Source: Cordilura impudica (taxonomy: Eukaryota; Arthropoda; Insecta; Diptera; Scathophagidae). Taken from it: a stretch of DNA of 64,000 nt. The DNA is taken from positions 234,567,836 through 234,631,835 of the forward strand of contig OY821518.1 of assembly GCA_963682025.1 (NCBI GenBank). Reading direction: 5' to 3'. Below are positions 36,421-48,054 of this stretch, in pieces. The translations under genes were made by a program, and so were the position numbers. The number at the start of each line of letters is the position of its first letter. Within the stretch, counting starts at the first letter, position 1. The notes under the pieces are model-generated. The model was not told the DNA's origin. It did not search any database and was given only the letters and a program-made list of their open reading frames with translations.

Positions 36421-39400
36421 AGGTCAGATGGAGTAACAAAATAATAACCGAAAAAAGCTCTCACAACCTTTTTTTCAAAAAAATATTGCCATATTTGGAA
36501 AACATAGAGAATAAATTTATAATAATAAATAATTAAATTAGGGATGCCAAACGCAAAAAACCAAATATCGCAAAAATTGTAAATAAAATAATTTGTTATC
36601 TTTATTTTCTGAAGAACTTCAAATATTCATCCAAAAAAAATTGTGAAAATTTATATATAAATAACATTCTCATCAAATTGCGTTTATTTATGTAACAATT
36701 TTTATGTTCGCAATTCTTAAATATCATTTGAAGTTTTATAAAATTCATTGAATTTAAATTAATGTTTTCTGTAGTGTGATTCTGTAAATTTCAACGATCC
36801 GACAATCGCAAAATATATCGACAGCTATTGTTGTTTGCACTAAGGATTAAGTGATTCACTAAGTACATGCATCTTAACGACAGTCGAAAAATCTATTTTC
36901 CTATTTATTTAAATTGTAAACGAGTGGCATCTCTGTCAAAATAAGCGAAAAACACAAAGAAGAATAGAAAAATATAAATTACTTCGTGTTTGACTGGATG
37001 ATTTTATGTTTATGTTTAATATCTTTATTTTTTTTACTAATATTTCTGTTTATTTATTTGAAAATGAAATAATGAATTGAATATGCTATTTAATTTTTTT
37101 TTATTTATATAAAAAAATTTTTTAATAAAAGCAAAATATTTCCACTATTTTATGATTTTTATTTATGTATGACGACATTTCAACCTAAAAATTTAAGTTT
37201 TTATCGATTGAATAAACCACACAAAAATGGTTGTCGTTTAGATAACAACAACAGCTGAGTTTAACAATAGCGAATATCGTTTAAAAATTTTACTGATAAT
37301 TTTGCTTTTCTTTTTTTAACTATTCGACTATCGTTAAAAGAAGTTACTGAATGCCAATATTTTTTTTAATGTAAACATTTTTTAAATGTAAACATATTTG
37401 GTGTTTTTTTTTTGGAATTTGATGCAATTGATGTCTTCTAAATTTAAAATTATTATTTCCGACGTTTTGATATGATTTTCTGAAATTCAATTAATATTTT
37501 CTAATTTATAATTGGAAATTTTAATTTCAGTTTTTAGTATTGATATTTTCTTAAATTTGAATGGAAAATTTAAAAAGTGCATTGTATTTATGTGAATAAT
37601 AATGCTTTAGTAATTATAAACAATTTTTAAAAATTAGATGTAATCGCAATCAGATATTTTGTAGGTAAAGCAGAATAATAGTTCTATATAACTATGTAGA
37701 ACTGTTTTGAAAGCAAAAAACTCATTGATGAACTCGGTAACTCTATTTTATAAAGACAACAAAAAGTTAACATGCCAAACTTATGTTCATATTTGTAAAA
37801 GAGTAATGAAAAAACGTATGAAATAAAAGACCAGCCCGTGTATACTCTTAACATTGTTCTTTATGATATCCAGTTGAAAATATTAACATTCATGTTAAAA
37901 TAGAAATAACTATTGCAAAGCTAATTAGAACAAACAAAAATTGTGGAGCCATCTACTGTGGCATAGTCACGCAGAGCAATATGAAGTGACACTCTGTTAA
38001 TGCAAAATAAATGTATTTTCCCCACAACAAAATATTGCAGAATTTTATGTAAATAAAATAATATACCGATTTATTTCTAACATGCAGTTATTATGGATAT
38101 ACATATATAGAATATATATAGAATATATATAGAATATATGTATATTATTTGTATTATTTAATATGTGTATGTATATGTAAATATTACACACAAAAAATAC
38201 AACATCAACCGTTATTTTTGTGTTTTTCTCTTTAAATAAATTAATACATAAAATTTTTTTTTTGCTAAATTTACATTGTTTTCTTTTTATTAACAACTAG
38301 GTATTTTAGCATTACTTGCTTTAGATGCTGGTGAATTTTTACTCCCTTTATATTAACTCGTAGTGTCTGCTTGTTTTGGATCAATTTGAACCCCTTTCCC
38401 GGGACCCAATCGATCTGAACCTTTGCAGGCAGGCTCTTGGCAATGACAGAAATGATCTAGTAAATTTTTTTAGTGATGCCAAAACAATGGAAACTTTTAA
38501 AATTTTCTACCAGAGTTAATAAAAAAAAGTACAAAGGGTTAGTTTTTATTATATTATTACCACAACGACCACAAAAACAACAAGTCCAGCTATGACAACA
38601 ACACAACATTTAGAATAACAACAAGAACAATATAGAAACATCATATTTTTCATTTTTTTTTACTTTTTCAGAGATTTCCCTGGACCTGTTCCACCTATTT
38701 TAATGATTTTTGAAACAAGAATCTTCCCATGAATTTGGTGAATAATTTTCACTAAAAATGATCACCCTAGCTATCCTATTGAGGGCGTGATCGTGACAAG
38801 AACAACATAGAAAATTATATTTTTTCAAGACTTTTTTTAGTTCTTCATTCAAATCTCGGGCCCTAACCGACCGATTTGGACGATTTTAAATAGCAAACTT
38901 TTCAGGATGTTAGTGAATCATTTTTTATGTCAACGAGCACCCTATCTGCCCGATTGATGCCGCCATCGTGATTTCCACAGACGGACAGACGGACAGACGT
39001 ACATCGCTATATCAACTCCGGTTGTTATAAGGATCACAAATATATATATTTTATGGGGTCCAAAATTTTTTTTCTAATTATTACAAACGGAATGACAAAC
39101 TTATATATACCCTCTACACACTGGAGTGGAGGGTATAACAAAACAATGAACAAGTATTAGCTAATGCGTACGCAGCATATTTTGATTTGCAACTGGGAAT
39201 TTTTATAAGAAATATACGCAAAATGTTTATTTTGAATCCACAAGCTGAGACCCCATAGTAATTTACTATGGAAACATTTTTATCCATTCTCACCCAATAA
39301 CACTTTGAAACTCTATATATATTTCCAAAATATCCATTTTTTGGGATAATATTCAAAAAAATGTTAAAAATATTTCTAAAACATTTTTGTAAAAAAAAAT

Positions 39401-39685
39401 TATCAGGAAGAGAGTCCAATACCTGAAGTTGAAGCTTTCCTTTAAAAAAAGTTTTGATTTTAGAACAAACAACCAAAAAAATATACTTGAAATTTGTAGT
39501 TTTTACTTTTTACCACTTGGCACTTAATTACCGAAAATTATTGAACTTTGAAAAGTAAACAATGTGGAAAAATTTTTTGACAGCAATTGATGACGAATTT
39601 TATCTGCTTTAACTCGGTACCAAAATTTATTGTAATATATTAATTTCAACTTTGAATTAATCCTCACTTTTGACATATTTCAACC

Positions 39686-41049
39686 CAATGTGCGTCTGTC
39701 CGTCCGTCTAAACCTTGTAATCTATCTGCAGGTCGTAAATATAAATATATTTTTATGATAATTATTATATAAACTTTAAACATCTATAGGATGAACGCTA
39801 TTCGGTTCATGTTCACACCTAGTACCCATGCAAATGATCCCTATGAGATCGACTTAAACTGCCACAATATCCAAATTATCATATATATCTCAGTCAAATT
39901 GGGTTTGTGTATGTTTATTTACAATTCGTAGTCATAGCCCCCATATAAAGCTGCTTCCCGATCTTCACTCAAATCTATCAAAAAACAAAAATATTACATA
40001 GATTTTTCTCAAATTTTGTTCGTGTATATAAGAGATGTCATAATAAGTGATGTCATCAAATATGGTAAGGATCGGTCCAATTTTCAACCCAGTCCCAATA
40101 TAGCATCCGATATGAAAAAATTAACAAGTAAGAAAATTATAGTCGGTCTAGACCGACTATACGATACCCTATACCATGCGTTTAGAAACCCTATCTCTTA
40201 GGCCCAACTAACTGGACATAGAAAATAAGCAAAAACCAAATTTGAGTGGGATTTTTATTAATTTTTTTGGCTGCAGATATAAAAAAGTTCATATCGGATG
40301 CTATATCTATAAAGGGGCTAGGTCCAAAAATGGACCGATCCTGATCATGTTTGGTAAAGTCTCTTTTACTTTGCAAAAATATGTACAAACAAAATTTGAG
40401 AAGAATCAGTGCAATATTTTTGTTTTTTAATAGATTTAACTGAAAATCGGGAAGCAGCTCTATATGGGGTCAAAGGGATCATTTTTGGACTACTCATTAG
40501 TGGATGTAATGAACGCATACAAACCCAATTTGAGTAAGATCTATATGACAATTTGGATCTTATCTCAATTTATGTCGATTTCATATGGGTAATTTGTATG
40601 GGGGCTAGGTCTGAACATGGACCGATTCTCACCAATTTCAATAACGTTCATCCCATGGCCGATAAAAGCTTATATACCAAATTTCATCAAAATATATTCA
40701 TATTTGCGACCTGCAGTTTGATTACAAGCTTTACATGGACACACAGACGGACGGACGGGCGGACGGACGGACGGACGGACGGACGGACATTGTTAAATCA
40801 ACTCAGAAAGTGATTCTGATTCGATCGGTATAATTAAAGATGGGTCTAGGTCAAATATTTTTGGTTGTTACAAACAGCAGCACAAAGTCATTATACCCAA
40901 ACCACATAGTGGTATAGGGTATAATAACAATTCAACTCAAATTTGGTTTAAGCTTATTTTCTATATCTAATTAGTTAGACGTAATAGATAGAGTCTCTGA
41001 GCGCATGGTATAGGGTATCGTCTAGACCGACTATAATTTTCTTACTTGT
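39686..41049 (+). mobile_element. Helentron H1 interrupted by another H1
   Basis: The left part is 39686-40123 and the right part 40924-41049, ending hairpin plus CTTACTTGT. Joining them restores the H1 sequence gaaaaaatta/ataacaattcaactc with no lost or duplicated bases. Confidence 0.75.
40124..40923 (-). mobile_element. Full-length Helentron H1 nested in H1 (800 bp)
   Basis: It runs from ACAAGTAAGAAAATTATAG to CCACATAGTGGTATAGGGTATA. The surrounding H1 defines both ends to the base: 5' TATACCC and 3' CTTACTTGT, with no target duplication. A (GGAC)n tract lies at 40749-40787. Confidence 0.85.
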
Positions 41050-41185
41050 TTAAATAAATTTATAAAAGAGTTTTTAGTTTTATTATCCAATTTTTTCGAT
41101 ATTGACCGTTCCAATGTCAAATATTTATGTATTTTGTTAAAAGTTTCCATTATATTGTCACTCACTGTATATGCGTACAGTTTTT

Positions 41186-41990
41186 TATACCCTATACCAC
41201 TATGTGGTTTGGGTATAATGACTTTGTGCTGCTGTTTGTAACAACCAAAAATATTTGACCTACACCCATCTTTAATTATACCGATCGAATCAGAATCACT
41301 ATCTGATTCGATTTAACGATGTTCGTCCGTCCGTCCGTCCGTCCGTCCGTCTGTGTGTCCATGTAAAGCTTGTAATCAAACTGCAGGTCGCAAATATGAA
41401 TATATTTTGATGAAATTTGGTATATAAGCTTTTATCGGCCATAGGATGAACGCTATTGAAATTGGTGAGAATCGGTCCATGTTCAGACCTAGCCCCCATA
41501 CAAATGACCCCTATGAAATCAACATATATTGCCATAAGATCCAAATTATCATACAAATCTTAGTCAAATTGGGTTTGTATGTATATATTACATCCATTAA
41601 TCAGTAGTCCTAAAATGATCCCTATTGGACAACTCTTAGTCATAGGCCCAATATAGAACTGCTTCCCGATCTTCACTTAAATCTATCAAAAAACAAGAAT
41701 ATTGCACTGATTCTTCTCAAATTTTGTTTGTATGTATTTTTGCAAAATACAAGAGACTTTACCAAACATGGTCAGGATCAGTCCATTTTTGGGCCTAGTC
41801 CCCATATAGATAAAGCATCCGATATGACTTTTCATATCTGCAGCCGAAAAAATTAATAAAAATCCCACTCAAATTTGGTTTATGCTTATTTATTATATCC
41901 AGTTAGTTGGGCCTGAGAGATAGGGTCTGTAAACACATGGTATAGGGTATCGTATAGTCGGTCTAGACCGACTATAATTTTCTTACTTGT
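41186..41990 (+). mobile_element. Full-length Helentron H1 (805 bp)
   Basis: TATACCCTATACCACTATGTGG to GTCGGTCTAGACCGAC, then ATTTTCTTACTTGT. (GTCC)n at about 41326-41351. Confidence 0.8.
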
Positions 41991-43085
41991 TTTTAAATTG
42001 TGGTTACGGTAAAAGTCGTGCAGATTTGAATGCGTCCATTTTTTTATTCGCATGTATAATTCCACTATTGCAATGAAGCACACATTCATCAATGTATCCA
42101 TATGTTCATGTACGATTACCATATACACTTTTGATATATAATCGGATTAAGGTTAAGTATATAGGTCGTCCATTGGATGGTTTGACATGAAATTTGAAAA
42201 CATTCCACCTTGTACGTAACTAGAAACATACTGTGTATAATTAAACCAGTAGAAAAGAAAAGTTCTTTTATGTCATACAGAAATATCTGCACAAATCCAA
42301 GTTTGTAAAGTTTAAAAAAAAAAAAACAATAAAGTAAGAGAAGTACAAAACATTCTTCTACGATAGTTATCACTCTAACAATAGAAAGTTGGTAATTTTT
42401 TTTTTTAAATAGAGACAATAGAAATATGTAAAAACAATTAAAATATAGTGGTGATTTCTATTATCATTATAAAAGTAATATGTATTATTTCCATGATATT
42501 TGCTAATAGCAACCACACTATACCGTCATTACCATTATTGCAAATCGAAACTATTTATCAGTAAAGAAACTGTAAAACGATTTTAACCCATTCGACCACA
42601 AACTGTAAATTATTTGATTTTTATAATATAATATTTATCTTATAAGAGTTCAAGTAAGAATAAAAAACAAGGAAGCAAATAATTTTTGTTGTCAGTGTCC
42701 TTTTGAAGGTTCACCAGTGTGACTAAAAAGAGACAATAACGGGTTAATAAATAGTAAAATACCAATTATAACTTTAGCATGGATTTCCTGTTTGTTTTAA
42801 ATTATTTTAAATTAGTTTTTCACAAAAATTCTACTACACTCGATTAAAAATAAAACAGATCGACGGAAAATTACAACCGGTGGTGCGAAAAAAATATCAA
42901 ATTTCTAAAGGTATATCACAAGCGTCGGACGGGAAAGGTACCCGCATATCTTTTTGAAAAAAGTTATGAAATATATGAAAAATTTGGATATGCATTGAGT
43001 ACAAATACAATGGAAACATTTAACAAAATGTATTTTTGACGACTTAAATATTGATTATCAAATTAAAAATTTTTTTATTAATAAA
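41991..43085. other. Unassigned AT-rich sequence
   Basis: No gene, hairpin end or TIR pair recognised. Confidence 0.35.
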
Positions 43086-43846
43086 ACAAGACCGACTATA
43101 CGATACCCTATACCATAGTTTAGAGACCCTATCTTTCGGCCTAACTAATTCGATATAGAAAATAAGCATAAACCAAATTTAAGTGGTATTGTTATTAATT
43201 TGTTTGGCTGCAGATATGAAAAAGTTCATATCGGATGCTATATTTATATTGGGACTAGGTCGAAAAATGGACAGATCTTGACCATATTTAGTCTGGTCAC
43301 TTATATTTACAAAAAATATATATGAACCAAATTTTAGAAAAATCTGTGCAATATTTTTGTTTTTTATAGATTTAAGTGAAGATCGGCAAGCAGCTCTATA
43401 TGGGGCCTATGACTAAGAATTATCCTATAGGGATTATTTTTGGACTACTGATTAATGGACATAATAAATACATACAAACCCAATTTGACTGAGATCTCTA
43501 TAATAATTTGGATCTTATGGTTATTTATGTCGATTTCATAGGGGTCATTTGTATGGGGACTAGGTCTGAACATGGACCGAATTTTACCAATTTCAATAGC
43601 GTTCATGCTATTTTCACATGCAAATTTCATCAAAATACATTCATATTTGCGACCTGTAGTTGGATAACAAGGTTTACATGGACACACAGACGGACGGACA
43701 GACGGACGGACAGCGCTAAATCGCCTCAGAAAGTGATTCTGAGTCGATCGGTATAATACAAGATGAGTCTAGGTCAAATATTTTTGGTAGTTACAAACAG
43801 CAACACAAAGTCATTATACCCAAACCACATAGTGGCGTAGGGTATA
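43086..43846 (-). mobile_element. Helentron H1 with half of its 3' hairpin deleted
   Basis: It starts ACAAG directly followed by ACCGACTATACG, so the tail and one hairpin arm are missing. The body and the 5' end (CACATAGTGGCGTAGGGTATA) are intact. Confidence 0.75.
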
Positions 43847-43946
43847 CAAAATTTGTATGTTTTAGTTATGTAAAAAAGAAAAGATATTAACATATAATAG
43901 CTTAACTCCAGAAAAAAGTAACAAAGCTTAGAAATATTAATTTTTA

Positions 43947-44030
43947 CTAGCAGATTCCAGCACTCGAAATTCGAGTGCAATTTCTAGGGAACTTTCAACT
44001 TAGCCAATTCACAAACCAACAGTTTTTTGG
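43947..44030 (-). mobile_element. Helitron 3' end (copy 5) with perfect hairpin
   Basis: On the minus strand: the palindrome GCACTCGAATTCGAGTGC-type stem, then TGGAATCTGCTAG before T. It is the best-preserved 3' end of the family at 1407-1773. It is cut near 44030. Confidence 0.7.
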
Positions 44031-44034
44031 TCGA

Positions 44035-44200
44035 GATATATAGATAGATAGATTCTTTATTTAATTTTTTCTTCTCTTATAACAATATTACAATTTTATA
44101 TAATAATACTAATAATAAAGATTATTTATACGGCTTGGTTTAAAACCGTCAGCCAGTCTATGTGAATACACAGGTCAACAGCAACAAAGCCGATCAATAA
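44035..44200 (-). mobile_element. Possible non-LTR 3' tail
   Basis: On the minus strand the sequence ends aataaagaatctatctatctata, a simple-repeat tail like those of non-LTR elements. No coding sequence was recognised. Confidence 0.35.
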
Positions 44201-44925
44201 CCACTATATAGATTTGATGCATCATTGCTACCTAAGTACAAAAATGGTAAAATTTTTCAATTCTATGGAAATTTTTTTTTTTAAATAATTTTTAAGTAAA
44301 ATTGTCAATATTTTCAGATATTTATTATATTCTTACAATATCTTTAAATAATGTATATTATTGTTTTTAATCTCATCAATAGTTTAAAAGTTACGAAACA
44401 AATTGTTTGAAAAAAAAAATAAATAAAAAATTGGTAAAAAAAAATATTTTTTTTCTTCAAAAAAAAAAATCTGGAAAAAATGGAATATCGCAAAAGTATT
44501 AAATTTTATTTATATACAGTGAAGCTATATATCATGTGAATTAAACGAGTAATGGATCATGAAAATGAATGCATGCTTTAGGTTTTTATTCACAATTAAT
44601 TGAAGGTACCGCATTTTTACAAGCACTGTTATTATTTCTTTGGGTTACATAACAATGACCAAATAATATTTTTTTATTGAATGATTTTTAAAATTTTTCA
44701 TCGATGTTCTATAGAAAATGGTATAATAAAAATGCAGAACATAGAATTTAGGTGGATTTTACGACACGGATTTTGGCAAACCCCCTTTACATGTACAAAC
44801 TTGTGTAGAAAAAACGTTTATGACTTTTATATGATTCTCCGAATTAAAAAAAAGGTAATAAACAAAAGGTAATTTGACTTTTATGATTGCGGTAGCAAAG
44901 CAATTATGTAATTAGAGACCTTGGA
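44201..44925. other. Unassigned AT-rich sequence
   Basis: Several poly-A/T runs and a 63-codon open stretch (44681-44872) without recognised similarity. Confidence 0.3.
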
Positions 44926-46022
44926 TTGTTGAAAAGATCTTCTGAAGTAGTTGCGTCCCGGATGAAAGAAACATGTAGCATAACTAAAGAAACTACAGTT
45001 TCGTATTACCGTACTCGAGAAAAAGCATTACTTCATTATTTTGCTGAAGAGGATGATTTTGTGTACTGCACAGATATTTCCGATTTGATGACTACCATGG
45101 GCTTACAGAGATACGATTCAAACTAATGGCGTTTATTTATCGACTCATCACAACGCAGCTTGAAGTGTGTCCTTTTGCATAATGCAAATACCAAAGTAAA
45201 AGAAAAATACTCTGTAATTGCATTGGTCATGAAGAAGATAAAGTATGATGAACATAAGTGGGTAATTCGTGTTGATCTTAAGATGGTAAATATTCTCTTA
45301 GATCAACAAAGCGGCTTTACCAAATATCCTTGTTTTATATGTTTATGGGACAGCAGAGCTAAATTAGAACATTGGAAAAGAAAACAATGGCCTTCTAGGG
45401 AAACACTGGTTCCAGGTATGCCAAATGTTATAAATGTGGCTCTAGCGCCCCGAATCGCATCGTATTACCCCCTCTTCACATTAAACTTGGTCTGATGAAA
45501 CAATATGTTAAAGCACTTAACAAAGATAGTGAATGTTTTCAGTATATTTCAAGGAAGTTTCCCAATCTTAGTATGGAAAAGCTAAAAGCAGGCATATTTG
45601 ACGGCCCACAAATTCGCAAATTGGTGAACGATACTGATTTTGACAGTTCAATGTCAGAAATTGAGAAGAGTGTATGGGATTCGTTTGTATGGGTTATTAA
45701 AATTTTCTTGGGAAATAACAAGGGTGATGATTACGTTGCGCACGTTGAAGAGATGTTATCTCACAACCGTTGACTTTGATGCAACATGAGCATCAAAGTA
45801 CACTACCTGCACAGTCACTTACATCGTTTTCCTGAAAATCTAGGAGACTTGAGCGAGGAACAGGGCGAACGATTTCACCAAGATATCCGAACAATAGAGG
45901 AACGATGTCAGGGTCGCTGGGATGCATACATGATGGCTGATTTTTGCTGGAGTATTCAGAGTAACACTTCGTCATTCAACAATAATAGAAAATCGTATAA
46001 AAGAAAATTACAGAGTTTGTAG
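44926..46022 (+). pseudogene. Broken gene of an unnamed arthropod repeat family
   Basis: Three or four frames in order give WRLFIDSSQRSLKCVLLHNA, WVIRVDLKMVNILLDQQSG, KYPCFICLWDSRAKLEHWKR, LMKQYVKALNKDSECFQYIS, GIFDGPQIRKLV, and finally GERFHQDIRTIEERCQGRWD with ADFCWS. I recall near-identical blocks repeated in many arthropod genomes, which suggests a TE-borne gene; I cannot name the family. In-frame stops at 45124 and 45493 and frameshifts near 45490 and 45775 break it. The conserved Asp residues (FIDSS, VDLKM) could be catalytic (inference). Confidence 0.5.
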
Positions 46023-46639
46023 TTTTTATTAATTATAATAAATTTAAATATAATAAAATATAAATTTTAATAAAATATATAATGTTTTCTAAATTCAATC
46101 AACTGAAAGAAGAACATTAACAACTCATTTTTATGTATAGAAAACAAAAAAACTTAAATTTTGTGAAAATGAGCGTATTCACTTAATTGTGAATAAATTC
46201 GACAAGAATAAATCGATTTTTATGATCGATATCTCATTTTATTTCTATTATATGTGGCTTTGCGAGAAAGTAATAAATATGAACAATTTTTGCAGTTTTC
46301 GATTTTTATGATTTTATTAAAACAAAAAAATTTGATATTTTCACGTAAAAAATATATTTTTTGCTTCAATTTTTTATTATAACTCCGAAACTGCTGAGCC
46401 GATTGAAACTCAATATATAAACGGATTAAAGGCCATGTAAATCTAATTTTTTCTAAGTTTATTTCAATAATATCGGACTAACACTTTTGAATTTATCATT
46501 AATTATGTGGAGAAACGTCTAAAAAAATTTTAAATTTTATTTAAATTTTTTTAAAAAAAAAACCAATTTTGTACTACTGGAACCACAATACATCAAAATT
46601 GTATAGTGGTTTTTGATCGCTATAAAGTTTTTTCGTTTT
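46023..46639. other. AT-rich sequence with possible Helitron remnant
   Basis: The phrase aactccgaaactgctgagcc near 46382 resembles sequence found in some insect Helitrons. Nothing else was recognised. Confidence 0.25.
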
Positions 46640-46862
46640 TGTTGCCTTGTGTTATTATTGTGAATGAAGATGAAAAACTCATTAACAAATTCAATAAACA
46701 CACACATAGCATTGTATAATTTAAAAATTTAAAAATCTGGAAATCTGCAAAACGGCTAAAAAAAGATATATTTCAAATAACATACGTTTGGTCAGAATCG
46801 GGATAAAACGGTAGAATACAAGGTAGGTCACCAGAAATCGCCTAGCCTATTAATATTATAGA
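46640..46862 (-). mobile_element. Helitron copy 4, 5' part
   Basis: On the minus strand it starts A/TCTATAATATTAATAGGC at 46862 and matches copy 1 for about 220 bp. The hairpin and CTRR end are lost. Confidence 0.7.
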
Positions 46863-46879
46863 TGCTGCTGACAAAGCAA

Positions 46880-47390
46880 TGGGAACTTTTATCATAAAAT
46901 AATTGAATACTTTCCTTTAATTTTTGGTTTCAATATTTTTTTTGGATATCCATTACTTTTATCACTGCTCAGTTAAATCGTTGATGATATCCACTGAAAT
47001 TTTTTGATACTCTAAATAACTGCCTCTATGAAATCTGTCTTGTTTGCGTAATGTCGTGTCCGTATTTTTCGCTCTACAATATCCCATAAATTTTCGATTA
47101 TGATGATTGAACTGGCCATTTCAAAACACTAACTGCATTAAAGTGTAGCCATTCGGTTACAACTTTGGAGGTGTGTTTTGTATCATTATCATGTTGGAAC
47201 TTCTAGTCTAGGGGCATATTTTCCTCCGCGTATGGATACATTCCGTCATTTAGAATTTGCCTGTATCCAATTCCAGTTAGAGTAAGTAGCTTCTACTAAT
47301 TAAATTGAACTCATTTCTTGGCCCGAAGAACAACCCCATACCTTAATATTGGCACCGTCATATTTTGGGTCTAGACTTTTTCCCTTTGGA
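46880..47390 (-). pseudogene. Tc1-like transposase relic
   Basis: Minus-strand fragments read GIGYRQILNDGMYPYAEENM, HDNDTKHTSKVVTEWL, FNAVSVLKWPVQSS and RKFMGYCRAKNTD, the Tc1 order around its second and third catalytic residues. The DLNPIEN motif is missing and stops are frequent. Confidence 0.75.
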
Positions 47391-48054
47391 CGTCGCACAG
47401 TGGACCATTTGACGAGAAGGCGGTCAAAAATCTATAACTTTTGATTGGATTAAAATTTTGATATGCGGTTTTTTCAGTTTGGTAGGTGAGACCTTAGCCT
47501 TTAAGTTTTGCTATAAAACGAAAATAAAAAAAGTTACGGAGGGTTTAAAATACATTTTCATTTGTAGTTGAATTTTAGTACAAAAGTGAAGTGTTAAAAG
47601 GTAAAAAAAGGTTTTTTTTAATATAATGTCTTATTTTTCAGTTAATTTTACAACTAATACTTTTTAAGTTAATTTTTTCAGAAAATGCCAAACTTTGGCC
47701 CCCGTAAACTTTTTAGTCCTAATGTGCACAAGGGCCAAAGGTTGTTTTTTTTTTTGAAAGATCCCGAGTTAAAATATAATTTATTAAGCAGCGAACGTAA
47801 AAGTTACCGTATATTGGTTCAAGATAGAGAAGTTTCAATGAAAAACTTGTATGTTTTTGCTTTAGTTAAATTATTTTTTTATTGTCTTTTTAAATAGTTA
47901 TTTCTATATCAATTTTTATGGTAAATTTACAAAATATATAAATTTTTAAATCAAGAAAATTTTTTAACTATATAAAAAAAAGTGTAACTTATTGTTAGTG
48001 TAATGAAAAAGTACTTTAAATCAACCAATTTTAGTAAAAATTTCTTCTAAATAG
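47391..48054. other. Unassigned sequence
   Basis: A 70-codon open stretch (47685-47897, RKLFSPNVHKGQRLFFFLKD) looks partly protein-like, but I cannot place it. Confidence 0.3.

Larger units (their letters stand above)
35131..39137 (-). mobile_element. Helentron H2 copy C, 3'-truncated, split by a retrotransposon
   Basis: It matches copy A (6334-9456) in reverse from its 5' end at 39137. It stops just before the subterminal GGTGGAGGG motif, so the hairpin end is lost. A non-LTR insertion occupies 35341-36420. Confidence 0.75.
34807..41167. mobile_element. Tc1/mariner-like shell split by other elements
   Basis: CAGTGGGTGACAATAC at 34807 and, reversed, CAGTGAGTGACAATAT ending at 41167 are terminal inverted repeats (about 27 of 30 bp match, running on through TGGAAACTTTTA). 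Each is flanked by TA. Most of the 6.4 kb between is later insertions: Helentron C, H1 copies and a non-LTR element. No transposase frame was recognised. Confidence 0.55.

Noticed and set aside
38045..38296. Ile/Tyr/Asn-rich 83-codon frame
   Set aside because: Low-complexity AT-rich repeat DNA (TATATA and ACATAT runs) inside Helentron C.
39114..39476. 120-codon minus-strand frame considered as part of a Tc1 transposase
   Set aside because: No catalytic motif or recognisable Tc1 block. It begins in Helentron 5' end sequence.
40741..40791. GGAC/GTCC tracts considered as CRISPR-like or regulatory arrays
   Set aside because: Simple 4-bp microsatellites at a fixed place in H1 elements, as in mini-me/DINE-1-like repeats. 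No spacers.
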